DNA from: DATLHO01 sp035539855
Lineage (GTDB): Bacteria > Bacteroidota > Ignavibacteria > OLB7
DNA length: 28,448 bases
Direction of reading: 5' to 3'
Assembly: GCA_035539855.1 (NCBI GenBank)
Contig: DATLHO010000200.1
Location: 1-28,448, forward strand
The translations under genes and the position numbers were made by a program. This document shows positions 1 through 7,055 of the stretch, in pieces; the stretch's first letter is position 1, and every line of letters starts with the position of its first letter. Below the pieces are notes generated by a model. The model was not told the origin of the DNA and ran no database searches. It saw only the letters and a program-made list of their open reading frames with translations.

Positions 1-65
1 GTCAGCAGGTAGAGCGCGAGCGCAATGAGTGCGGCGCCGAGCGGGACCAGACGACGGGCGGGCAT
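1..65 (-). CDS. N-terminus of an unidentified exported or membrane protein (partial)
   Basis: Read leftward from an ATG at 65, the frame stays open to the window edge and gives 21 residues beginning MPARRLVPLGAALIALALYL. A short basic start followed by an uninterrupted hydrophobic run is the pattern of a Sec signal peptide or a first membrane segment. It lies divergently from ruvC with about 146 bases between them, a reasonable space for two promoters. No clear Shine-Dalgarno site precedes the ATG, which is common in this window. The function cannot be told from 21 residues. A longer leftward frame over the same bases is read as a shadow of ruvC. Confidence 0.5.
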   Translation of the reverse strand, partial: MPARRLVPLGAALIALALYLL

Positions 66-211
66 ACGCAGGGTGTGACGAAAGGAAAACTTCGATGGAC
101 GGCGATGTCGATCGCAACGCGCGGAATATAGGGCGCGAGCCGCAGTCGCCGGAGCGTCTCGCGCCGAATTCGGCCGTTGGCAATCGCCTCACCGGTGACG
201 TAGCTTGCCGT

Positions 212-754
212 ATGAGAATTCTGGGAGTCGATCCGGGCACGATGGTGACCGGCTACGGTGTCATCGACGTCGATGGCGAGAAGCTCACGCTCGTCGACTA
301 CGGCGTCGTCAAGATGACGTCGGCCATGACGCTGCCGGCGCGGCTCGAGCGGATCTACACCAGCCTCGCCGCCGTCATCGAAGCGACGCTTCCCGACGAG
401 TTTGCGATCGAGTCGGCGTTCTACTCGAAGAACGTCCAGTCGACGCTCAAGCTCGGCCACGCGCGCGGCGTCTCGATCCTCGCCGCACAGCTCCGGCAGA
501 TCCCAACGGCCGAGTACGCGCCGAGCGAGGTCAAGCGCTCGGTCACCGGCAACGGAAACGCGTCGAAGGAGCAGGTCGAGTACATGGTGATGGCGCTGCT
601 CGCGATGAAGGAGCAGACGCACCTGCTCGACGCGACCGATGCGCTCGCGATCGCGCTGTGCCACGGACGCAAGATCCACTCGCCCCGCTCGCGCTCACGC
701 TCCTGGGAACAGTTCGTCGCCGATCATCCCAACCGCGTTCTCACCGGACGGTAG
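212..754 (+). CDS. ruvC: Crossover junction endodeoxyribonuclease RuvC
   Basis: RuvC is the Holliday-junction resolvase of the RuvABC complex; it cuts recombination intermediates with paired nicks in the cytoplasm. The 180-residue product has the usual family length. All four metal-binding acidic residues are visible: D7 in ILGVDPGT, E67 in FAIESAFYSKN, and D140 and D143 in LLDATDALAIALCH. The conserved KRSVTGNGNASKEQV segment lies at about 108-122. The reading frame is open further upstream, but ATG 212 puts the first catalytic aspartate at residue 7 as in known RuvC, so I chose it. No Shine-Dalgarno site is evident. It is followed after 49 bases by the DedA gene on the same strand. ruvA and ruvB are not in the window. 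Confidence 0.96.
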   Translation: MRILGVDPGTMVTGYGVIDVDGEKLTLVDYGVVKMTSAMTLPARLERIYTSLAAVIEATLPDEFAIESAFYSKNVQSTLKLGHARGVSILAAQLRQIPTAEYAPSEVKRSVTGNGNASKEQVEYMVMALLAMKEQTHLLDATDALAIALCHGRKIHSPRSRSRSWEQFVADHPNRVLTGR

Positions 755-803
755 TCGGCGTCGTCCTCTACCATGTAGCACGGCGTTTGCCGGGGCGTAG
801 GGC

Positions 804-1463
804 ATGGAAGTGCTCAAGGACATCGTCCATCTGCTGACCAGTCCCGAGGGAATCATCAACCTCGTGGCCTCCGGCGGCTACATCGCGCTGGTGCTCATCG
901 TCTTCGCGGAGACGGGACTGATGGCGGGGTTCTTCCTGCCAGGCGACTCGCTGCTGTTCACCGCCGGACTCGCTGCGGCGACCGGAGCGCTCGACATCGG
1001 GACGCTCAACGCACTGCTGATCGCGGCGGCAATCCTTGGCGATGCCGTCGGATACGCGTTTGGCCGGCGCAGCGGCAACCGGATCATGCGCAAGCCATCC
1101 ACCCGCTTCTTCAAGCTCTCGCATCTCGAGAAGAGCAGGTCGTTCTACCAGCGCCACGGCGCGCGCACCGTCGTGCTCGCGCGGTTCATTCCGGTGATCC
1201 GCACGTTCGCTCCGGTCGTCGCGGGCATGTCCGGAATGCGCTATCAGAAGTTCGTCGTCTACAACGTCGTCGGCGCGGTGCTGTGGGTCGGCTCACTGAC
1301 GCTGCTGGGCTACTGGCTCGGTCAGGCGGTGCCCGAAATCAAGCGCTATTTCCACTGGGTGATCGCCGCGATCGTTCTGCTGTCGATCATGCCGCCGCTC
1401 ATCGAGTTCCTTCGCGAGCGCGCCCGTCGGCGCGATGCAGTGAAGCCCTCGGTCATGATCTGA
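804..1463 (+). CDS. DedA-family inner-membrane protein (SNARE-associated/VTT domain)
   Basis: This is a 219-residue polytopic membrane protein of the DedA family. Members act in lipid-carrier or phospholipid flipping and in membrane homeostasis. The hallmark re-entrant segment FAETGLMAGFFLPGDSLLF lies near residues 34-52. The second conserved block, ARFIPVIRTFAPVVAGMSGM, has the family arginines and the R-F-I-P motif near 130. Further hydrophobic helices follow near the C-terminus, which ends in a basic tail. An AGGG sequence lies just upstream of the ATG. The last codons and the stop lie inside a 14-bp hairpin that probably ends transcription of this gene and of the convergent BON lipoprotein gene. 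The family is clear; the exact substrate is not predictable. Confidence 0.93.
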   Translation: MEVLKDIVHLLTSPEGIINLVASGGYIALVLIVFAETGLMAGFFLPGDSLLFTAGLAAATGALDIGTLNALLIAAAILGDAVGYAFGRRSGNRIMRKPSTRFFKLSHLEKSRSFYQRHGARTVVLARFIPVIRTFAPVVAGMSGMRYQKFVVYNVVGAVLWVGSLTLLGYWLGQAVPEIKRYFHWVIAAIVLLSIMPPLIEFLRERARRRDAVKPSVMI

Positions 1464-1474
1464 CCGAGGGCTTC
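1442..1474. terminator. Bidirectional hairpin overlapping the DedA stop codon
   Basis: The arms GAAGCCCTCGGTCA (1442-1455) and TGACCGAGGGCTTC (1461-1474) are perfectly complementary over 14 bp around a 5-nt loop. The stop codon of the DedA gene (1461-1463) opens the right arm, so the last six codons of the gene form the left arm. No T-tract follows on either strand. The position between two convergent genes supports a shared transcription end. Confidence 0.7.
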
Positions 1475-1508
1475 GCAGCGAGACATCCGGCGCGGGCTCA
1501 GCCTGATT

Positions 1509-1973
1509 CTACTTGACCGTCAGGTTGTTCCTGACGCTGGTGACACCGACGATCTTCTTCGCCTCGGCCTCCGCGGCCGCCTTCTCCTCTGCCGAGCCGA
1601 CGGTGCCCTTGAGCACGATCGCGCCGTCGCCCTCGCTCTCCACCGTCACGTCGGAGAATCCCGGCGAGACCATCAACTGCGCCTCGACGAGCTTCTCGAC
1701 ACCCTCGTTCTTGACGCCGGTCGCGGCATTGCCGACGGCGGCCTTTGCCGAATCGGCATCGATCACGGCAGTGGTGTCCTCGCCGAGCAGCGAGGTCGTG
1801 TCGCCGCCTCCCGCGTTCGAGGGCATGCCGCTGTCGGCCGGAGTATAGTTCACCGTGTCGTCGGTGGCCATCGAGTCGAGATCGACATCGACGTCGGCAT
1901 CACCCGAGCAGGCGCCGAGTGTCAGGGCGAGGGCCAGTGCGAACGGCGTGATGGTGCGCGTGAAACCTGTCAT
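1509..1973 (-). CDS. BON-domain lipoprotein
   Basis: The 154-residue product starts with a lipoprotein signal peptide whose lipobox is LTLGAC, cysteine near residue 22. An acidic, low-complexity stretch rich in Asp, Thr and Ser covers about 23-80. Residues of about 90-154 fit a BON domain: an amphipathic helix (EGVEKLVEAQLMVSPG), then beta strands with the DGAIVLKGTVGSAEEKAAAEAEAKKIVGV-type pattern ending in VRNNLTVK. BON domains bind membranes or ligands in periplasmic proteins such as OsmY. A strong AGGAGA Shine-Dalgarno site lies 5 bases before the ATG. The segment DTTAVIDADSA is shared with the adjacent small lipoprotein, which suggests common descent. Only 37 bases separate the ATG from the hairpin of the upstream gene, so transcription may depend on read-through. 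Confidence 0.88.
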   Translation of the reverse strand: MTGFTRTITPFALALALTLGACSGDADVDVDLDSMATDDTVNYTPADSGMPSNAGGGDTTSLLGEDTTAVIDADSAKAAVGNAATGVKNEGVEKLVEAQLMVSPGFSDVTVESEGDGAIVLKGTVGSAEEKAAAEAEAKKIVGVTSVRNNLTVK

Positions 1974-2010
1974 GGTGTTCTCCTGAATTGTGGCGATCCC
2001 GGAACGAGAA

Positions 2011-2040
2011 AGCCTCCAGTCGGAGATCCGACTGGAGGCT
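2011..2040 (-). terminator. Hairpin between the two lipoprotein genes
   Basis: The arms AGCCTCCAGTCGGA (2011-2024) and TCCGACTGGAGGCT (2027-2040) are perfect complements separated by two bases, so the loop opens to about six. On the minus strand the hairpin is followed by TTCTCGTT. It lies 24 bases after the stop of the small lipoprotein and 37 bases before the BON gene on the same strand. It may be a full terminator or a partial one that sets the ratio of the two products. Confidence 0.75.
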
Positions 2041-2064
2041 GAACTTCTCAGAAAATCACGTGCC

Positions 2065-2301
2065 TTACTTGGCGGAGTCGATCGTGGCCGAAGCCGAGTC
2101 GATGACCGACGTGGCCGAGTCGATGACCGCGGTGGCCGAGTCGATGACGGCAGCCGGCGTGCTCGGCTGCTCGGGGGTCGCGTTCATCGTCGAGTCGATG
2201 ACGGCGGTCGTGTCCGTCGCGTTGGTGTCGGCGGCGTCACCACCACAGGCGACGAGGCTAAGGCTGGCGGCGACGGCCGCGAGGGCGAGAATGCTCTTCA
2301 T
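2065..2301 (-). CDS. Small lipoprotein with C-terminal VIDSAT repeats
   Basis: This 78-residue protein starts MKSILALAAVAASLSLVACGG, a textbook lipoprotein signal with lipobox LVAC and cysteine 19. The mature part is Ala/Thr/Asp/Ser-rich. It ends in four near-identical 7-residue units (VIDSATA, VIDSATS, VIDSASA, TIDSAK), with one earlier partial copy (TTAVIDST). The repeats are encoded by 21-bp tandem units, so they arose by DNA duplication. No enzyme motif is present; a structural or spacer role at the membrane is possible but is only inference. An AGGA lies 5 bases before the ATG. The segment DTTAVID also occurs in the downstream BON lipoprotein. The family is not recognised. Confidence 0.8.
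   Translation of the reverse strand: MKSILALAAVAASLSLVACGGDAADTNATDTTAVIDSTMNATPEQPSTPAAVIDSATAVIDSATSVIDSASATIDSAK
2072..2155. repeat. Four tandem 21-bp units inside the small lipoprotein gene
   Basis: The units begin at 2072, 2093, 2114 and 2135. The last three share GCCGAGTCGATGAC (2093, 2114, 2135); the first is degenerate. A further related copy (GTCGAGTCGATGAC) starts near 2187. The period is a multiple of three, so copy-number change adds or removes seven residues without shifting the frame. Confidence 0.85.
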
Positions 2302-2581
2302 GGATTCCTGTTCGTTCTGACTTGGTTAACGGTCACTTGGACGGTAGCGGCTGACACGCACTCCCGGAGACCGCGTTACCGGCTTCGCGAAAAAAATCTT
2401 CAAAAATCTCAAACGTCCCGGTTTCTGTACGGATTCGCCGAATTTCGCCCCGGAACGACCCGTGATCGTTGAGGATTCGGCCGTTCGGAGCGATATTCAG
2501 CCCTCGACCGCGCGGTGGCCGACGGGACTCCCGCGACCGGAGCCGGCAGGGTGGTGAACCAGAAGCAGGGTACGGAGCACG
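2302..2581. other. Divergent intergenic region
   Basis: 280 bases lie between the leftward small lipoprotein gene and the rightward J-domain gene. The middle (about 2388-2420) is clearly A/T-richer than its surroundings, with an A7 run, which suits a pair of divergent promoters. I could not match a convincing promoter box on either strand and found no hairpin. Confidence 0.4.
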
Positions 2582-3316
2582 ATGAAGGACTACTACCAGG
2601 CGCTCGGCGTGGCCGAGACCGCGTCGGCGGACGATATCAAGAAGGCCTATCGCGAGATCGCCAAGAAGCACCATCCCGACCGCAACCCCGGCAACAAGGC
2701 GGCCGAGGAGAAGTTCAAGGAGGCGAGCGAGGCGTACGAAACGCTGAACGACCGCGAAAAACGGGCGAAGTACGACCGGTTGCGCAAGCTCGGCGTCGGC
2801 GGAGGCGGCTTCGCCGGCGGTGGCGGCGACACCGGCATCGACTTCGAGGAGTTCATGCGCCGCTATGGCGGACCCAACCAGGCCGGGCGCGGACAGCGGA
2901 CGAAGCCGGGCGATTTCTCGTTCGAGGATCTCTTCGGCAACCTTTTCGGCGGCCGCGGTAAGGAGCGAGCGCGCCCGGAGGCGCCGACCGCGCCGGCGGA
3001 GCCGCAGTTGACGGAGGATCCGTTCTTCAAGCGTCTCGGCGCCGACGCCTACGTCGATCTGAAGATCAACCTCGCGCAGGCGCTGCTCGGCAGCAAGGTC
3101 GCCGTGCGCACGCCGCAGGGCAAGCGCGTGACGCTCCGGCTGAAGCCGGGTCTCGATCTCGAGAAGGCGCTTCGCGTGCCCGGGATGGGCTACGAAGTGC
3201 CGGGCGGACGGGGCGATCTCTACGTGCGCGTCCACATGACGATCCCGAAGAACCTGACGCCGGAGCAGGCCGAGGCGGCGAGGCTGCTCGCCGAGGCGCT
3301 CGGGCTGAAATACTAG
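2582..3316 (+). CDS. Short type-B J-domain co-chaperone (DnaJ/CbpA-like)
   Basis: J-domain proteins pass unfolded clients to DnaK and stimulate its ATPase. The N-terminal J domain (about 1-68) has the catalytic HPD triad at residues 31-33 in KKHHPDRNPG. A Gly/Phe-rich region follows (about 74-130, with FAGGGGD, FEDLFGNLFGG). There is no CXXCXGXG zinc-finger repeat, so it is not a canonical DnaJ. Only one C-terminal beta-sandwich domain is visible (about 150-225: YVDLKINLAQALLGSKVAV and VPGMGYEVPGGRGDLYVRV). CbpA-type proteins have two, and the 244-residue length is about 60 short of CbpA. A GGAG lies 4 bases before the ATG. The thioredoxin gene follows 14 bases downstream, very probably in the same transcript. 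Confidence 0.9.
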   Translation: MKDYYQALGVAETASADDIKKAYREIAKKHHPDRNPGNKAAEEKFKEASEAYETLNDREKRAKYDRLRKLGVGGGGFAGGGGDTGIDFEEFMRRYGGPNQAGRGQRTKPGDFSFEDLFGNLFGGRGKERARPEAPTAPAEPQLTEDPFFKRLGADAYVDLKINLAQALLGSKVAVRTPQGKRVTLRLKPGLDLEKALRVPGMGYEVPGGRGDLYVRVHMTIPKNLTPEQAEAARLLAEALGLKY

Positions 3317-3330
3317 AGGGCACGATCACC

Positions 3331-3675
3331 ATGGCACTGCCGAAATCCTTCGACGACCTGCTGGCGCAGGCCGAGCTCCCCGTTCTCGTCGACTTCTGGG
3401 CCGAGTGGTGCGCGCCGTGCCACGCGCTTGCGCCGACCGTCGCGCAGATCGCTCGGGAGTTCAAGGGCCGGCTGCTGGTCATCAAGGTCAACGTCGACGA
3501 GAAGCCTCAGATCTCCGCGAAGTACCGCATCCAGAGCATCCCCACGCTCATCGTCTTCAGCCGGGGCGAGCCGATCGCGCGCGAGAGCGGCGCGCTGCCG
3601 TACCCGATGCTGCGCCAGTTCGTCGAGGGCGCGCTCGCCCGGGGCGCGGCCGCGCCGTCAGGTTCGCCGTCGTGA
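3331..3675 (+). CDS. Thioredoxin-family protein
   Basis: This is a 114-residue single-domain thioredoxin without a signal peptide, so cytoplasmic. It would reduce protein disulfides by thiol exchange. The active site is W26-C27-A28-P29-C30; the usual thioredoxin CGPC is here CAPC followed by histidine, which may shift the redox potential. The buried aspartate D21 (LVDFWAEWC), the cis-proline P71 (QSIPTLIVF) and the glycine in the last strand (ESGALP) are in the expected places. The tail ARGAAAPSGSPS is a short low-complexity extension. It lies 14 bases after the J-domain gene, which suggests a two-gene protein-quality-control operon. Confidence 0.93.
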   Translation: MALPKSFDDLLAQAELPVLVDFWAEWCAPCHALAPTVAQIAREFKGRLLVIKVNVDEKPQISAKYRIQSIPTLIVFSRGEPIARESGALPYPMLRQFVEGALARGAAAPSGSPS

Positions 3676-3732
3676 TTCGTCCCTTCGACGAGGTGTCACC
3701 CCGCCTCGACGCTCGATCGCGGAGCTTGAGGA

Positions 3733-3763
3733 TTGAAATCCGGCCTCCATTGTCGTAGACTTC
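3733..3763 (+). promoter_or_regulatory. Candidate Bacteroidota-type promoter of the surface operon
   Basis: TTGA (3733-3736), a 19-base spacer and TAGACTTC (3756-3763) partly match the Bacteroidota pattern TTTG-N19/21-TAnnTTTG. It lies about 120 bases upstream of the DUF1800 start, in the only gap before the four-gene operon. The following leader is pyrimidine-rich, without a clear Shine-Dalgarno site. Confidence 0.35.
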
Positions 3764-3882
3764 CCAGTCAGCACCAGACAGAGGTCCAGATCCCGCTCCG
3801 TCTTCCGGTGTCTTTCCCAGTCAACCAGCCGATTTCTTCACCATCGCCGTTCCCCGGGTGATGTGACCGTATCGTTCGCGCT

Positions 3883-5451
3883 ATGAACCGTCGATCCTTT
3901 CTCACGGGATGGGCTGCGCGTGTCGCGCCCGCTCCCGCCTCCGATCTCTCCGTTCGCGCCGCCTCGTCGACGCTCGACCCGTACGTTCCCGACGCCGGAG
4001 CGCCGTGGGACGCCGTGCGTGCCGGGCACCTGCTCCGACGCGCGACGTTCATGCCGCGGCATGCCGACATCGCGACGCTGCAGGCGCTGACGCCAGCGGC
4101 GGCGGTGGACCTGCTGCTGTCGACGCCGTACGAGCCGGCCCGCCCGGCGGTCGCCGACAGCATCACCGAGAGCCTCGCCGGTCTCGAGCAGTCTCTGCGT
4201 GCGGGGATCCAGGGACGCTGGCGCGCCGACGCCGCGACGCTGCGCGCGTGGCAGACGGCGGCGATGCGCGACGCTCCGCTGAGCATCGCCGAGAAGATGA
4301 CCGCGTTCTGGAGCAACCACTTCGCCACCGAGTTCAAGGTCGACGACGACTACGTCATCGCGCCGCTGCTGTACCGGCAGAACCGGCTGTTCCGCAGCAC
4401 CGGACTCGGCAGCTTCCGCACGCTCGTTGCCAACGTGACGCTCGACGGCGCGATGCTGGTCTACCTCGGCGGCCACCTCAACACCGCCGGCAAGCCCAAC
4501 GAGAACTACGCGCGCGAGATGCTCGAGCTCTTCACGACCGGGCTCGGGCACTACACCGAAGGGGACATCAAGGAGGCGGCGCGGGTGCTGACGGGATGGC
4601 GTGTCTCGCAGTTCAACGACGAGCCGAATCCGAACGGGTACTTCATGCCCTACTTCGATCCGCCCTCGCACGACGTCAACGGCAAGCAGTTCCTGGGCGT
4701 CAGCTTCCCGGCACGCGACTCCTCGACGAACACCGAGTTCCTCGTCCGCCGCGACGAGGTCGAGCGGATGATCGGCGTGATCTTCGACCGGCGCCCGCAG
4801 GCCTGCGCGGAGTTCATCTGCTCGAAGCTCTACCGCTTCTTCGTCTACAGCAATCCGACCGCGGGCGACAGTGAGGTGATCACCGCGATGGCCGAGCTGC
4901 TGATCGCCAGCAACTGGGAGATCCGTCCGGTGCTCGCGGCGCTGCTCAAGAGCGCGCACTTCTTCGACAACGCCAACATCGGCGCGCAGATCAAGACGCC
5001 GGCCGAGTTCGAGATCGGCCTGGCGCGCCAGCTCGGCGCCTCGCGCACGTACGGCGACGACATGACGCGGCTCGGGCAGGAGCTCTTCGATCCGCCGACG
5101 GTCGCCGGCTGGCCCGGTCACCACGAGTGGATCACGACGACCACGTTCCCCGTCCGCGCCGAGATCGCGCAGAGCGTCATCGCAGGGCTCGACGAGGCGG
5201 AGCTGCTGACGCTCATCCGGAGCTTCCCGAACCACACCGACGCCGCGGCGCTCGTCACCGCGCTCGCCGCGGTCCTGCTGCCGCGCCCGATGTCCGCCGA
5301 GCGCTCGCGCTCGCTGCGGACGCTGCTGGTCGGCGGCGGCATGGACTACGAGTGGCCGCAGATCCTGACGTCGAGTCCCTCGACCGCCGCGCGCAACATG
5401 CGCGAAGTCATCGCGACCATCGCCCAGCTCCCCGACTTCCAGCTCTGCTAG
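3883..5451 (+). CDS. DUF1800 family protein
   Basis: This is a 522-residue exported protein of the DUF1800 family, whose biochemical role is not established. It is usually encoded beside a DUF1501 protein, as here. The start MNRRSFLTGWAAR resembles a twin-arginine signal, though the hydrophobic stretch is short. The family motif is clear near residues 200-220: KPNENYAREMLELFTTGLGHYTEGDIKEAARVLTGW. Other typical blocks are HLLRRATF (about 48), MTAFWSNHF (about 140), DGAMLVYLGG (about 188) and FDPPTVAGWPG (about 405). It is the first gene of a four-gene rightward operon, with 26 bases to the DUF1501 gene. Its first 22 nucleotides nearly match those of that gene. Confidence 0.93.
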   Translation: MNRRSFLTGWAARVAPAPASDLSVRAASSTLDPYVPDAGAPWDAVRAGHLLRRATFMPRHADIATLQALTPAAAVDLLLSTPYEPARPAVADSITESLAGLEQSLRAGIQGRWRADAATLRAWQTAAMRDAPLSIAEKMTAFWSNHFATEFKVDDDYVIAPLLYRQNRLFRSTGLGSFRTLVANVTLDGAMLVYLGGHLNTAGKPNENYAREMLELFTTGLGHYTEGDIKEAARVLTGWRVSQFNDEPNPNGYFMPYFDPPSHDVNGKQFLGVSFPARDSSTNTEFLVRRDEVERMIGVIFDRRPQACAEFICSKLYRFFVYSNPTAGDSEVITAMAELLIASNWEIRPVLAALLKSAHFFDNANIGAQIKTPAEFEIGLARQLGASRTYGDDMTRLGQELFDPPTVAGWPGHHEWITTTTFPVRAEIAQSVIAGLDEAELLTLIRSFPNHTDAAALVTALAAVLLPRPMSAERSRSLRTLLVGGGMDYEWPQILTSSPSTAARNMREVIATIAQLPDFQLC

Positions 5452-5477
5452 CCGATCATCCATTCCCGATCCGACCG

Positions 5478-7055
5478 ATGAACCGTCGAACCTTTCTGAA
5501 GACCACGGCCGCGGGCGCCGCGATGGCGCCGATCATGATCGGCGGCGTACCGGCGAGCGCACGGACGTCGCTGGCGGCGCTGGCGCAGATGCCGGAGAAC
5601 GACCGCATCCTCGTCATCATCCAGCTCTTCGGCGGCAACGACGGCCTGAACACCGTGCTGCCGATGCACGACGAGGAGGCGTACAAGCTGCTGCGCCCGC
5701 GCCTGGCGATCGAGCGCAAGGACGCGTGGAGCTACCAGGACACCGTCTTCATGCACCCGGCGCTGGCGCGCGGTTCGAAGGGCGGCCTCGGCCGTCTGCT
5801 CGAGCAGGGATCCCTCGCGGTGATCCAGGGCGTCGGCTACGACAACCCGAACCTCTCGCACTTCCGCTCGACCGACATCTGGCTCAGCGGCATCAACGAC
5901 TCCAACCCGAACGTCCGGCTCGACACCGGATGGATCGGCCGGTTCCTCGAGCGCCGCTACCCCGACTTCCCGGGGTCGCTTCCGGAGCATCCGCTGGCGG
6001 TGCAGATGGGGGGATTCTCGCTCACGCTCCTGAGCTCGAAGGGGCGCATGGGCATCGAGGTCACCGACCCGTCGCAGCAGAAGAGTCTCACACCGCAGCT
6101 CGACGCTCTCGATCCCGACAGCGCCGGCACGGCCTACGAGCTCGAGTACGCCTTCGTCGCCGACATCGCCAACCGCTCCAACCGCTACGCCGCGGCCGTG
6201 CGCGACGCCTACGCGACGGGTCGGCCGAAGCTCAAGGGCGACTACGGCACCGACGGACTCTCGGCGCAGATGGCCTCGGTCGCGGCGCTGATCGCCGGCG
6301 GCCTGCGCACGAACGTGTACGTCGTGTCGATGGGTGGCTTCGATACGCACTTCACGCAGCAGGTCGACCCCGCGACCGGCGCGCACCCGTCGCTGCTCGA
6401 GCGCCTCGGCAACGCCGTCGGCCAGTTCATGCACGACATGACGCAGCTCGGCGAGTCCCGGCGCGTCACCGGCATGACCGTCAGCGAGTTCGGCAGGCGT
6501 CCGGAGGAGAACGGCAGCTTCGGTACCGACCACGGCGCGGCGTCGGTGCAGTTCATCTTCGGAGCGGAGGTCAACAGCGGCGTCTTCGGTCTGCCCGCCG
6601 ACCTTCGCAACCTCAACGAGAACGGCGACCTCGTCTATCAGATCGATTACCGCGAGGTCTACGCGGAGCTGCTGACCGACTGGTTCGGGATGACCACCGA
6701 CGAGATGCGCACCGTGCTGCAGTCGGATACGATCCGGCCGATCGACGTGATCAAGGCTCAGGCGAGCCTCGCACCCGACGACCATGCCTCGCGCGGCGCG
6801 GCGATGCTCACCGGCACGATGCCCAATCCCTTCGTCGATCGCGCGACCGTGAGCTTCCGTTTGACGCGCGCCTCGCGCGTGCGCGTGAACATCATGACGA
6901 TGCAGGGCGAGCGCGTCGCCACCATCGCCGACGGATCGTTCGCCGCCGGAGAGCATCGCGTGACGCTCGCGTCGCCGCTGGCCGCCGGCGCGTACCTCTG
7001 CACCCTCGAAGCCGGAACCGACCGTGACACCCAGGTGATCCACTGCGTCCGATGA
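5478..7055 (+). CDS. DUF1501 family protein with T9SS type A sorting domain
   Basis: This is a 525-residue exported protein of the DUF1501 family, related in fold to sulfatase/alkaline-phosphatase-like proteins; its activity is not established. The N-terminus MNRRTFLKTTAAGAAMAP fits the twin-arginine consensus (R-R-x-F-L-K). Family motifs are IQLFGGNDGLNTV (about 47-60), GGFDTHF (about 285) and SEFGRRPEENGSFGTDHGAA (about 334-354). Residues of about 442-525 form a T9SS type A sorting domain: MPNPFVDRATVSF, then VRVNIMTMQGERVATIADG, then GAYLCTLEAG. This predicts inner-membrane passage by Tat or Sec followed by type IX release or attachment at the cell surface. The frame is open further upstream, but ATG 5478 starts the signal peptide. 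The stop overlaps the next start as ATGA, so the two are probably translationally coupled. Confidence 0.93.
   Translation: MNRRTFLKTTAAGAAMAPIMIGGVPASARTSLAALAQMPENDRILVIIQLFGGNDGLNTVLPMHDEEAYKLLRPRLAIERKDAWSYQDTVFMHPALARGSKGGLGRLLEQGSLAVIQGVGYDNPNLSHFRSTDIWLSGINDSNPNVRLDTGWIGRFLERRYPDFPGSLPEHPLAVQMGGFSLTLLSSKGRMGIEVTDPSQQKSLTPQLDALDPDSAGTAYELEYAFVADIANRSNRYAAAVRDAYATGRPKLKGDYGTDGLSAQMASVAALIAGGLRTNVYVVSMGGFDTHFTQQVDPATGAHPSLLERLGNAVGQFMHDMTQLGESRRVTGMTVSEFGRRPEENGSFGTDHGAASVQFIFGAEVNSGVFGLPADLRNLNENGDLVYQIDYREVYAELLTDWFGMTTDEMRTVLQSDTIRPIDVIKAQASLAPDDHASRGAAMLTGTMPNPFVDRATVSFRLTRASRVRVNIMTMQGERVATIADGSFAAGEHRVTLASPLAAGAYLCTLEAGTDRDTQVIHCVR

Noticed and set aside
2072..2155. Short direct repeats as a CRISPR-like array
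   Set aside because: The 21-bp units are head to tail with no spacers, in frame within a lipoprotein gene.
2333..3235. Leftward 300-codon frame over the J-domain gene
   Set aside because: Antisense to a gene with a clear HPD motif; composition typical of a shadow.
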